Source of the DNA: Caecitellus pseudoparvulus
Taxonomy: Eukaryota; Bigyra: Bicosoecida
DNA length: 64,000 nt
Direction of reading: 5' to 3'
Assembly (NCBI GenBank): GCA_965644315.1
Contig: CBFFRQ010000044.1
Location: 310,001-374,000, forward strand
Made by a program: the position numbers and the translations under genes. The notes beneath the pieces are model-generated. The model had not been told where the DNA came from. It did not search any database and saw nothing but the letters and a program-made list of their open reading frames with translations. Of this stretch, positions 50,401 through 59,400 are shown piece by piece (within the stretch, counting starts at the first letter, position 1; each line of letters starts with the position of its first letter).

Positions 50401-51075
50401 CCGGAGGTGGTGGCTGCGTGGGGGGATCAAATTCCGCACGGCGTCGTGCGCCTGCCCCTGGCCGTGTACGAGTGGCTGGTGCGGCACTACGGTGCCGCGG
50501 GGCCGCCGCTGTGGAGTTTGGCGCCGTGTGCGGAGAGTTTGCGCGAGGCTCGTGCCCTGGCCGAGCGCCGAGCGGCGGAACAGGAGCGGGTCGCAGCTGC
50601 CGACACGCGCAGCGTCGGCGCCGACGGCGGGGTGGGGGAGGGTGCGGAGGACCCAGCTTGGTACATTATCAGTGCCGCGTGGCTGCGGCAGTGGCGGCGT
50701 TTCATCGGGAACAAGGGGCCCTACGACGGCAGTGGGAGGGGGGCTCTGCCGCCGGGCCCGGTGGACAACACGGCGCTGCTGCGACCTGACGGCAGCCCTG
50801 CGCCGAACCTGCGACCACACACGCACTTCCGGGGTCTGAACAGCAAGGTGTGGGGCATGTTCATTGCCATGTACGGGGGTGGGCCCACCATCCGCCGCGC
50901 GACCATTGACATGTACGACGCCACGCCGCTGCCGCCGCCCCCGCGCGACATTCTGGCCCTGGCACCTCGAGACATCTCGCACATGGGTTTTCCACGTGGC
51001 ACTAGCTGGTTCATCCCACCCCCCCCTGAGCGGCGGGCGAAGGGGGGGGCAGGCAGCCGCAGGCCCCGCCCGTGA
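47452..51075 (+). CDS. Ubiquitin carboxyl-terminal hydrolase (USP) with C-terminal DUSP domains
   Basis: Open frame of 1,207 residues. The start is uncertain: ATGs at 47452, 47512 or 47734. The Cys box GLVGLSNLGNTCFLNSVLQ has the nucleophile at residue 152. The QQDAHEALRFL block follows, then the Cys-x-x-Cys pairs (CAACQRE, CGHCARK) of the zinc ribbon, LVLHLKRFS and the His box IGGYGGGHYIAFGR near residue 806, ending WYRYDDSSVS and EAYILVYVL. The C-terminus has a DUSP domain (DPAWYIISAAWLRQWRRF, PPGPVDN, YGGGPTIRR) preceded by a second DUSP-like unit (WVHVSRWWWL, CLKPEVV). Inserts of ~240 and ~110 low-complexity residues interrupt the catalytic domain. A 66-base GTGAGC...AG segment at 49751-49816 is probably an in-frame intron; removing it tightens the join before AVYNLASVVRHIGG. 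It resembles USP20/33 but lacks their N-terminal zinc finger. Confidence 0.88.
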   Translation: MTGTLTAVAWALASARGAPCMQCADLAQSTAAEWAKSTLPEVASVCTLLDGVYLACCPVRLPARGSPCSEQRQWRFVVCETPSNTHGLRRSTGAMAAAAARVPAEESGQPHAPAEAPRSDSKSRDLWQRQARPMVYERGAGLVGLSNLGNTCFLNSVLQALGAIPAWQRYFCEVTFNSLPALQPGRSHMASALTTLLLQQWGGNSHVAAIQPRGVLRHLAKSNPLFGGFQQQDAHEALRFLLNITHDLLAVQVPQPYLALVTSPPVRFGDPAQEGGGSTPPAHPYMDRSWLREGPYVPPPHTEASVVSDLFEGILASRVTCAACQRESVTFETCFDLSLPIATSRHRKTQQGAAPAQAASVAGPASVCAVRGGGAGGVLAARGVSAHPPHHPGGPAPPPSSSASKQADSGRSVGVESLQVTPMSPSAATAAGSSTSRGEWGEGAVQNTHSEHVSLCVSLADLPTSPQALPSGVTAEGALPAVRVEVRNARAAPVHLHAPPGALRRAEPISTAQLMGAFGSGGSPAAPARAASTATESATSAAEPSPTPSGRVAPVIGASDQPGGLTGELSDGSDSGDEEVPLTCWERMFCGGGGGGSGGCWGGWGTPVSVMDCLHHYFEAETLSGSNAYACGHCARKTPALRRGAVASPPQVLVLHLKRFSHSGTWGQKLSTRVTFPLTGLDMTPFIWPDAVHAASAALGEAQASAPPAEAGTGPTLPPNPAPFASPHPCVPRATESPFSDSIAHRLVGQAHVSAAVGAAHSTALAGERLGGAAPPTTLPTPPPHTHRAVYNLASVVRHIGGYGGGHYIAFGRNDQDGGEALLTTPPPGTPPHAPAGTWYRYDDSSVSRVSADTVAGTEAYILVYVLTRPAADFVPAAAAALQPARGAASLPRPLASIPDVRSLISAPLVLAGAATPPGSVAVSVPLPFARHYRVVAGGAAGVSEAPPGWVHVSRWWWLKLQCTAHPGPVTSADIATDHGCLKPEVVAAWGDQIPHGVVRLPLAVYEWLVRHYGAAGPPLWSLAPCAESLREARALAERRAAEQERVAAADTRSVGADGGVGEGAEDPAWYIISAAWLRQWRRFIGNKGPYDGSGRGALPPGPVDNTALLRPDGSPAPNLRPHTHFRGLNSKVWGMFIAMYGGGPTIRRATIDMYDATPLPPPPRDILALAPRDISHMGFPRGTSWFIPPPPERRAKGGAGSRRPRP

Positions 51076-51091
51076 GGCGAGCAGGGGACGT

Positions 51092-52237
51092 TCACGATGA
51101 GTCACCGTGCGCAAGTGCTGCGTTGCTGAGGACGTCGGATACAGCTGCAGTGTGACTCGCTGCCAGGCAGCTGGCGAGGGCGCGAGTCACTGCCCGTGCC
51201 GTGACGTTCGACCACGTGGGGTCGCCTGACGCGACCAGCTCGGCGTGCAGCGACCCCGCATCCAGCGCGGCGGGGAACTGCAGCGCTTTCGCCAGTGCTG
51301 CGTTGCACATGGGGGGCGCAGCCGGAACACGGCTGCCGCCCCTCGCGCCAATGGCATCTCGGAACACCTCCATCGCCGCCGCACCCTTGGCTTCAGCGGA
51401 GGCTGGCTTCGGCAACACATCCGTGAGACTGCGTGTTCCAGGTGTGGGGGGGGTCAGGGGCAGTGGCAGGGGGCCCCTTGCCGGGCCAGGGCTCGGGTCA
51501 CTGGCCATGCGGCCAGAAGTCAACGCCTCCAACGCAGCACGGCGCAGCGCGGCCCCCCAAGCACCCTCCAGCACCTCCAGCGCAGGCGCGTCGGCTGCGG
51601 CGACGACTTTTTTTGGGAAATGGGACAGCAGTGGTGGCGGCGTGCCCTGTCGCCGAGGCTGCAGCAGCCGCGCAGCGGCGGTCAGTTGCACGGCGCCGCT
51701 GAGCCCGGCCACCAACGCATCAGCGCGGTCCCCTGCCAGGGCGGCGCTGCGGGAGCCCTCCGCGCCCCATGGTGCGTTGGGAAACGCAGCACGGGCGAAT
51801 GCAATGGCCTTGTCTTTGCCGCTGGCCCCTGCAGCACCCCCCCCTCCCGAAATACCCAACCGTCCGCGAAGTACCGACGGCACGTCAGTGTGTGTGTAGC
51901 AAGCTCGCTGCCACAGGGCGTGTTGCAGAGCGCCTTGCACCTGGTTCAGCACGAACAAGCCCTGGGTGTGGAAGCGCCCCGCCTGAAAACCCTTCAAGCA
52001 CTCCTCCACCACCGCGACGTGGTGTTGGCCGGGAGGCACCAGCGCGTGAGCAACGCAGGTCACTCGAGCCACCAGCTCGTGGGTGCAGCCGCCAGGCGGC
52101 AGGGTGCAGACAGTGGAGCCCAGGAGTGTCATAGAGGGCCAGGCGATGGCAGAGATGCCCACCGCTCGAGTGCTGACGTCGAAGCCCAGCACGGTGAGGG
52201 GCCGCAGCGACTGCATTGCGGAAATTGAGGCCTGCAT
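51092..52237 (-). CDS. RuvC/RNase H-fold nuclease, Holliday-junction resolvase-like
   Basis: One frame of 381 residues from the ATG at 52237; a second ATG at 52216 is also possible. Acidic residues fall where RuvC/Cce1-type nucleases need them: LGFDVSTRAVG (Asp20), VAVVEEC (Glu78/79) and GDRADALV (Asp170 and Asp173). Between them are NQVQGALQHALW and TDVPSVLRGRLGI, with KDKAIAFARAAFP, the order seen in RuvC-like resolvases. The last ~200 residues are Ala/Pro-rich with scattered helices and no known domain. Such enzymes cut four-way junctions; the mitochondrial Cce1/Ydc2 and plastid resolvases are candidates for the equivalent. A targeting peptide is not obvious. Its stop codon is 16 bases from that of the convergent USP gene. 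Confidence 0.65.
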   Translation of the reverse strand: MQASISAMQSLRPLTVLGFDVSTRAVGISAIAWPSMTLLGSTVCTLPPGGCTHELVARVTCVAHALVPPGQHHVAVVEECLKGFQAGRFHTQGLFVLNQVQGALQHALWQRACYTHTDVPSVLRGRLGISGGGGAAGASGKDKAIAFARAAFPNAPWGAEGSRSAALAGDRADALVAGLSGAVQLTAAARLLQPRRQGTPPPLLSHFPKKVVAAADAPALEVLEGAWGAALRRAALEALTSGRMASDPSPGPARGPLPLPLTPPTPGTRSLTDVLPKPASAEAKGAAAMEVFRDAIGARGGSRVPAAPPMCNAALAKALQFPAALDAGSLHAELVASGDPTWSNVTARAVTRALASCLAASHTAAVSDVLSNAALAHGDSS

Positions 52238-52376
52238 TGCCGCGGTTCTCCGAGGCGTGTTGGCGGCGTGGGGGCAAAGTGACGCGTGCAGTGCACGGTA
52301 CAGGAAGTTCTTTGAAAGTACACGTGAGTGGGGCGATTTGGGAGTTTCTGGATTGTGCTGGCGGGGGGTGGCTGCT

Positions 52377-53630
52377 TCAGTACAAGGCTTCCTTGCGCGT
52401 CTGGCCAGCGGCTGGCTGTCGACACGCCGCTCTCCAGCGCAGCAGCGGCAGGCGAAAATCCACCCAAGCACAGGCCCGCTGAAAGAGAGGGTTGGCTTCA
52501 CAAGGCTGTGGCACTGCCGCCACACAAGCTGCTCGGTGCAGCTGCAGCATCGCTCGAAGACACGCTGCCGCCACGGCAGCTTGGCTCGGCGAGGCACTGC
52601 TGCAATCGACCAAACACTGCCGCAAGGCACATTCGCTCACATGCCACCCATGCAGCATATGGGTGGCCATAGCATGCACTTTGGTAGGTGTGCTGCTGCA
52701 CAACAAGGTCTGCAGGGGCGTCTGGCCGCTCGGCAGTGCTGGCGTGAGCGGCGTGCAGTGCAGCTGAAACGTGGCAGACAACCACTGCACCCAGCCGACG
52801 TGGCAGCGCTGCACCGCGCAGTGCAGGAGCTGAGAGCGCCATGAAGAGTCGCTCAACACACTTTGCGGGCGCAGCTGCACCAGGGCAGCACCAAAGTCTG
52901 GCTCAGCGTGCCCCACCGCCACATGAAGCGACTTGCCTGCTGCGTTGCTGCAGTGCACTTGGCACCCCGCCGCACACAGCGCTTTCAGACACGCAACACT
53001 GCCCCCCGCCGCTGCAAAGGCCAGGAGGCCCCACTGCTCCGGGCTCGTCCAATCCACTGGGCTACCTGCTTCCAACAACGCAGTGAGGCAGTCTGCCGCC
53101 CCAGCCGCAGCAGCGATGGCGAGAGGGCAGGTGCCGTGGAAGTGGTCAGGGGAAGTCACTGCCCCTGCCGCCAGACACGCGCGCACAGCGGCGGCATGTC
53201 CACCCCCTGCAGCGTCGCACAGGGGCGTGCACCGCTCGGGCCCCGCTGCTGCGTTGACGTCTGCACCGCGGGTCAAGAGGTCACTTGCCAGAGTGGCGTT
53301 GCCACGCAAGCAAGCGTAGTGCAGTGCGGAGCGCTGGCCGCACGCACAGGCGTTGACAGAGGCACCAGCCTGCAGCAACACCTCGACCACGTCCCACGCC
53401 CCCACCCGGCTGGCTTCCACGAGGCGCGGTGAGGCGCTGTCCCCGCCAGCTCGAGCGTCAGGGCTTGCTCCTTGCGCCAGCAGGCTTGACACTGTGGCAG
53501 CAGCACCAGGCTGCAGCAAGGCTTGCCCCCGCATGGTCCGCAACGCCTTCGATGCCCGTGCAGCTGTTGCCTTGGGGGAAGGTGCGGGTGGGCGCAGGGG
53601 CGGCCGGGGACCACGAGGAGGCGGCGGCAT
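52377..53630 (-). CDS. Ankyrin-repeat protein
   Basis: One frame, 417 residues, from the ATG at 53630 (MPPPPRGPRPP). After a Pro/Arg-rich start, ankyrin repeats run from about residue 40 to 240: GAWDVVEVLLQAGASVNAC, RSALHYACLRGNATLAS, DLLTRGADVNAA, TPLCDAAGGGHAAAVRACL, CPLAIAAAAGAADCLTALL. Degenerate repeats continue to about 310. The C-terminal part is Cys- and His-rich without a recognised fold. It is flanked on the same strand by the nuclease and by another protein with ankyrin-like repeats at its end. Partners and function cannot be read from the sequence. Confidence 0.8.
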   Translation of the reverse strand: MPPPPRGPRPPLRPPAPSPKATAARASKALRTMRGQALLQPGAAATVSSLLAQGASPDARAGGDSASPRLVEASRVGAWDVVEVLLQAGASVNACACGQRSALHYACLRGNATLASDLLTRGADVNAAAGPERCTPLCDAAGGGHAAAVRACLAAGAVTSPDHFHGTCPLAIAAAAGAADCLTALLEAGSPVDWTSPEQWGLLAFAAAGGSVACLKALCAAGCQVHCSNAAGKSLHVAVGHAEPDFGAALVQLRPQSVLSDSSWRSQLLHCAVQRCHVGWVQWLSATFQLHCTPLTPALPSGQTPLQTLLCSSTPTKVHAMATHMLHGWHVSECALRQCLVDCSSASPSQAAVAAACLRAMLQLHRAACVAAVPQPCEANPLFQRACAWVDFRLPLLRWRAACRQPAAGQTRKEALY

Positions 53631-53908
53631 GGTTTGCGGAAATTGGGCCAGCACTCTCGGCACAAGAGCTACCCCCCTTCGCAGTAAAGAGGCCGCAACT
53701 GTCAGGCACAGAGCCTCTTGCAGGGAATTGTAGTCAAGGCGCGTGTGCCACACGCTTGGGCGTGCTGCCTCGTCTGGTCATTGTGTATGAGGCTTGCATT
53801 TGTGAGGCGAGGGTGCCTCCCAGTCACAAGCCGTGCTTCCGTTGAGGGCGGTGGATGAGGGAGGGATGTGCCTGCCCAGCACCCCCTCCCCCTGCCAAGC
53901 CACCTGGC

Positions 53909-56224
53909 CTACAAGTGTGCGATGACGGCTGCTGCAGAGGGGGCCTTGGCGGGGCTCAGCTCCTCTGCGTCTGCCCCAGCACGCAGCAGGGCCATGACAC
54001 CGCCCAGTGCAGCCGAGTCAAGCGGGTCAGCCCGTGCTGCCGACAGGGCCAGCTGCAACGCCACACACTGCAGGGGCGTCCACCCGAAGTGCGCAGGCAC
54101 AGTGACATCCAGTTCCAACGCATCAGCGAGCTGCACCACCTGCACGCCGTCCAGTCCGTGCAACGCAGCAAACGTCAGCAGGGTGTGCCCCGCCAGCTCA
54201 GCGATGGGCGACTTGAGGTCGTGCGTTGCCAGCACAGAGCGCAGCAATGCCACGTCCCCGCCTTGCAGCAGCATGGCCACAGCGACGGCCTCCGGTGACC
54301 CAGTGACTCGCATGGGCGCCTGCAGAGTCAACCCGGCGGCGGCGGCGGTGGGGTGGCCCCGAGCGGCGGCAGCCCACAGGCGCAAATGCCGGGCAATTGC
54401 CAGCACCGTGTCCGCCGCCACGCCCCTCCCCTCCTTGCTCGGCGGCTGCGGCGCACCCGGCTGGGGCGAGCTGAAGTCTAGTGTTCGGGGCGCGGCAGTG
54501 GGGGATAGGTGGCCTTGGGACCTGGGCAGTGTGGCGGGGGCGGCCACATCTGCGGCGGGGGCCGTCAAACCAGAGGGTGGGGGGGAGGCGGGCTGCTGCG
54601 TTTCGTCATGCGCCATGCCTGGCGGCAGCGGCTGAGCAGGGGGGGGCTGGCCGCTGCCTGGTCGGGGGGGGGACGCCAACACAGACTGCAGACTGTGCAG
54701 CAGCGTAGGGGGGGGCGCGTCCTCGCCAAGGGCCCCTGCACCCCCCAGAGCACCCCCCCCCGCGGCGCTGCCCAGACTACCTCCTGCCAACCCCCCCGCC
54801 CACACACTGTGCCCCCCCGGCAACCCAGTGGCCATGCCCAGCCCGAACAGTCCCGAAGAAACGCCCAAGTCATCCAGGCCCAGCCCACGCAGTGCAATTG
54901 GCGCCGGGGAGGGGGATGAGTCACTTGCCGCGGCGGGCAGGGACTCATCGGGGATGGTCGGCGGGGCAGACGGGGAGGTGGGCGGAGAGTCACTGGTGGG
55001 TGCCAGGGGAGTCACTAGACCCCCCAGATCTGTCGGGGAGGCGGCAGGTTCCTTGGCGGACCCTGCTGCGCTGTGTTTCAACCGCAGTGGCCGGGGCGGT
55101 GATGCGCTGCCGCCGGAGGGGGGTGCCCGTGAGTCACTTCGCTTGCCCTTCGCCAGTGACCCACGCACAGCACCGAGAAAGGAGATGGGGGAGGAGGAGG
55201 AGCCTCGCTCAGCGGAAAATGCAGGCGGGTTGGGGGTCACTCCCGCTGAGTCACCTGGCACTGTGGGCCCATCGGTGGACCCAGGGCTCACCCCCTCCGC
55301 CTGCAGACTTCCCCCTTTCCCAGCGCTGCCCAGGGCCATTCGCTGCCCAGCCGATGGGTGTGGCAGGCGAGGGGAGCTGCCTGGTTCGCCCATGTTGCTG
55401 CTGCGGTATTTGGCCAGGCGCTCCACCTCCTTGCGCAGGTACGAGTTTACCTCCCGGATGGGTTCCTGAAACGTGCTGGAGTTGCGCTCTGTGCACGGCA
55501 GGGGCAATGCGGCAGTTGTGTGTGGGTGGCTCGCGTGTCTGCCCAGCAGGGGCGCCGCTGCCCTCTCACCCTGCAGCAGCCACAACAGGCCCAACACCTG
55601 GTGGGGAGTGCACCGTCGCTCCAGCACTGCAATGACGTCCGGGCGCAGCTTCATGGCGCGTTCAAGGCGCCTGGCCTCGGCTTCGGGGGCGGGGGGGTCT
55701 CTGCACCACCATTCGGGCTGCACAAGGGAGGGGGGAGGCGGTGCCTGCGCCGTGCCAGGGCTGCCGTCACACCATCAGCGGGGCAGGCGCACTGCAAGGC
55801 TGGTTGCGGCAGCTGTGGGGCACACACCTCCTCGGTCATGCGGCGGAAGATGAGACGGGAAATGTAGCTGCTGCAGTTCTTCACTGGGTTTCCCTGGCAA
55901 GCGGAGGGGGGGGCAAGGGCGGGTGTCTTGCTGTGGGCGTCGGGTTCAAACGCCATGTTCCGCAGGTTGCACGGCAGCGGCAACAGCGGCGCCGACAGCC
56001 AACGCAGAGTCAAGAGCACTCACCCTGCGCATGCGGTTTACCAATACCTCCAGCATTTGATACTGCAGCGTGGGTGGGCAGATGCCTAGGAGGAAGGAGG
56101 CGTCCTTGTCCAGCGGCACCTGACTGCGCATGCGGCGAAGCTCCGCCTTGCCGGGCTGGGGGCCGCGCAGAGACTCCAAAATGGCATCACTGTTGACAGT
56201 CTTGAGTGTGACTGGACTGGCCAT
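53909..56224 (-). CDS. Uncharacterised protein with helical N-terminus, disordered centre and ankyrin-like C-terminus
   Basis: Four exons read leftwards: 56224-56024, 55893-55828, 55717-55570 and 55488-53909, giving 664 residues. Introns are 130, 110 and 81 bases with phases 0, 0 and 1. The 81-base intron is in frame, but splicing joins LLWLLQ smoothly to ERNSSTFQE. Residues 1-~170 are conserved-looking helices: ILESLRGPQPGKAELRRM, LLGICPPTLQYQMLEVLV, NCSSYISRLIFRRMTEE, MKLRPDVIAVLERR and EPIREVNSYLRKEVERL. Residues ~175-470 are Ser/Pro/Gly-rich. The end has ankyrin-like units (GHTLLTFAALHGLDGVQVV, FGWTPLQCVALQLALS, GGVMALLRAGADAEE). I do not recognise the N-terminal domain. Confidence 0.6.
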
Positions 56225-56496
56225 GGTTTCGTGTCTTTCTTCGAGCCTGGTGCGTCCTCGGCGTCAGGCAGGCGGCAGAAACCTTTCGTTCACACCACGC
56301 CGGTTGCGGGGCGGCAAGTGGACAAGCAGGGCCCAAGCAGCAATCAGCTGCGTGACTCGCTGCCGATAAGGGAGGGGGGTGCAGCTCATGTGGCCAGGGG
56401 GGCAGACTGTGTTGATTGCTGAATTTTGGCACACGGATGCCCCGGGGTGTTTGGTGGCCACTTCGGGCTCTGGCCTCAGCAACACATGCCGCTGGG

Positions 56497-59400
56497 CTAC
56501 TCATCCCCCTCAAGCCAGCCAGCCAGCACCTCTTGCACATCATCCTTCGTCAGAGGCGCAGCGGTGACCAGAAGTGGAGCAGAGCGCCATTCGCGCTCTG
56601 TGCCTGCCTTGAGTGGCTCTGGCACTCGGGGGCGTTTCGACGCTGGCCCATCCCCTTGCAGCAACGCTGCTACGTGCTGCATCAGCTCAGGTGTGCCACT
56701 GTCCCACACACGGGAGGGGTGTGGGAACCCCCCCCATCCGCGCATGTACCGATTCCACTTGCCCAGTCGACTGGTTGGTCGCCACAGACGGCGCAGGTAC
56801 GGGTCTGTGAAAAGAGCTCCATGCACAACTGATGTGGCAGCCGGTGAACCTGCAAGCTTAAAACTCCCGACCGACACGCCTGGGACCGCCGGTGGCTCCT
56901 CTATGGCACTACTTGCATCATATTCGCCGCCCTGCAGTTGCCCATCCTGGGCTTCTGCCGCCTCACCAGCAGCTGCAAGCGACCCCGGTGCATCGTGCAA
57001 TCCCTGAAGCAAAGACGCTCGCCGGTGGGCCTCTCTTGCTACCTGCCCCTGCACACTCAAGCCCACAGCTGCCTCAAGGGCGTGTGTGTACACAATGGGG
57101 AGGCGCTTGCCGGCACCAGTCAAAGTCCACGGAGGGGTGCGCGCTGCCAAGTCGGAACCGCTCCCCTCCGCCCAAAGTGCGAACCGACTTGGGGCGTCGG
57201 TGGCCTGCACCACCCATGCAAATGCTTGAGATGGTGGTGATCCAGGCACCAAACAGGTACAGAACAGGGCTAGTGTGTCGGCTTGTCGCACGATGCGGTC
57301 TGGCGTGAGTTGTGCCGCCAGGTCAGCGCCCAGCTCAACGCGAGCTCGAGCAACTAGTGCTGCCAACGTTAGCGGCACGGTGGCGGCACAGCGCACCCAT
57401 GCCGCCGCAGTTGGATTCATGGGAGCAGCCGCGCCGGCCACCGCATACTTTTGCACGTCTTGTGTTCTTGGGACAGCAGCCCGGGTGTCGCTTTGTGAAG
57501 TGGCGACGAGCGACTCGCTGGCCAGACCAGCAGTTGTAACGCTCAATGAGGCGCCCGCCATACCCCACTGAAGTCGTGCCAGGCCAAGGGATGGGCGCAC
57601 GACATCTGTTTGAGACCCACTCAGCAGTTGGCCCACGTCTCCTGCGCGAACAGTACCGCGCGCGCCATGCAATGCTGCTCCGCCGACAAAGCGAGCGAGC
57701 GTGCTGCGAGAAGCCAGCACTGACCAAGCCCAGCCCTGCGATGGGTGGCTGTCCATCACGGCCCGCATGTTAAGGGCCACGCATGGCCCATCACTGCTGG
57801 GCTGCCCCACAATGCGCAGCGGAGGGGGGGTGGCATGACTTGGGGGAGCAGCCTCCTCACCACTGCTGGACGTATCCGAGAAGTACTCCTCCAGCATCCC
57901 ACTTCCTGGCGCCCCCGGCACGACGAGCCTGGCCAATTCCCCAGCCACACGCAGCAAGCCGCTCTCTGGTTCCTCCGAGACTTCTGGCACAGCGTCTGCA
58001 CCTAGCAAGGAGCGCAAAGTGTCGCTCAGGCCCGGGACACTGACTCCAGCAAGAGTCAGCAAGGCAGGCGCAACAGCACGCGCACTCTCACACCAGGCTC
58101 GCAAGATAGCTGCAGTGACTTGCACTTGTACAGCTGGCGACAAGCCCACGCGGCAGGCTGCAGCCACAGAGTGCCAGTCGACACTGCCGATCACCGCATC
58201 GATGTGATGTTGCATCCACGCTGCGTCCGCGCCAGCTACCTCCTTTTCGCGGCTTTCGACAATATCGCACAGCTCCTCCAATGCCTGCACTTGCGTTGCA
58301 GTGGCATGGTGTGCGGCGCTCACCACGGCATCCACCCTGCGCTGCAAGCGCTCGGGCAGGCTGCACTCCTTCTGCCACGCAGCCGAGATGCTGGGGGGCA
58401 TGCCGTCGGTGCACGCGACCTGCTGCAGGAGCGGACCTGGCTCCCGCATGCCTCGTGTCGCTGGTAGGGAGCTCGCAGTGCTGTGTGCATCAGGCCACAG
58501 CGCATCAGGGCCGCCAGAGGCCGCCTCATCCTCCTCCACTGCCCCCGTCATCGCCACCTCACCCCCGCCGGAACCCAGCCCAGCGTCAGACTCCTTGTCG
58601 TAGCTTGACGCCCCTCCCAGTGCAGACGATGCCTCGGCCAATCCTGCGCTTCTGTTCCCTGCGCTCCTCGCATCTGGCGCTGGGGATCTGTCCATAGCAG
58701 CAATAGCAGCATCAAACGCGTCGTTGGGCTGGCAGGCTCCGGGCGTCGTGGGTTCTTCAACAAAAGACAACGTGGAGGTGTTCAAATCGCACGACATGGC
58801 AGCATTTGCCACCCGTGATACAGCTGCGGCTGTCTGCAGCGGGTCGTCTGCCACCGGGGCTGCGACTAGCACCGAGTCCGCGCACCGGACTGCTGCCAAG
58901 CCGTCTGCAGATGAGTGGCGGACCACATTGCCTGCCTGCTGCACTGCGCAACGCAGGGCAGCTAGTGCCTGGAACGCTGGACGGAGAGCTCGCCGGACCG
59001 TGCGGGGAAGAGCAGATGCAGCTGCGCTATTATGGGGTGAGGAGTGCAGCCTGTGACAGATGGGGGCTGACAGCTTTGACGCCCTTGCCAGCCAGCCGTT
59101 GCTTGCCGATGCCTGCACTGGGGGCGGTGCTGGTGGCTGGAGGCGGGGGCCACCTTTGGGGCGTGTGGACATTGGCAGGCACACTGCTGCGCGAGCAGCC
59201 CACTCAAAGGCAGCAGCCACGGCGCATGTGGCTTGCGCTGGAGCATGGCTCAGAACATCGTGCAAGGCAGACCGCAGCGGAGCCGGCAGTACGTCCCAGG
59301 GCATCGCTGTCGATGAGGCACTACCTTGATGCAAGCGATTCGCTTCTTTGGCTGCTAAGACAGCCAAAGCGGTCGCGGCAGATGTGAAGACGGGGCTTTG

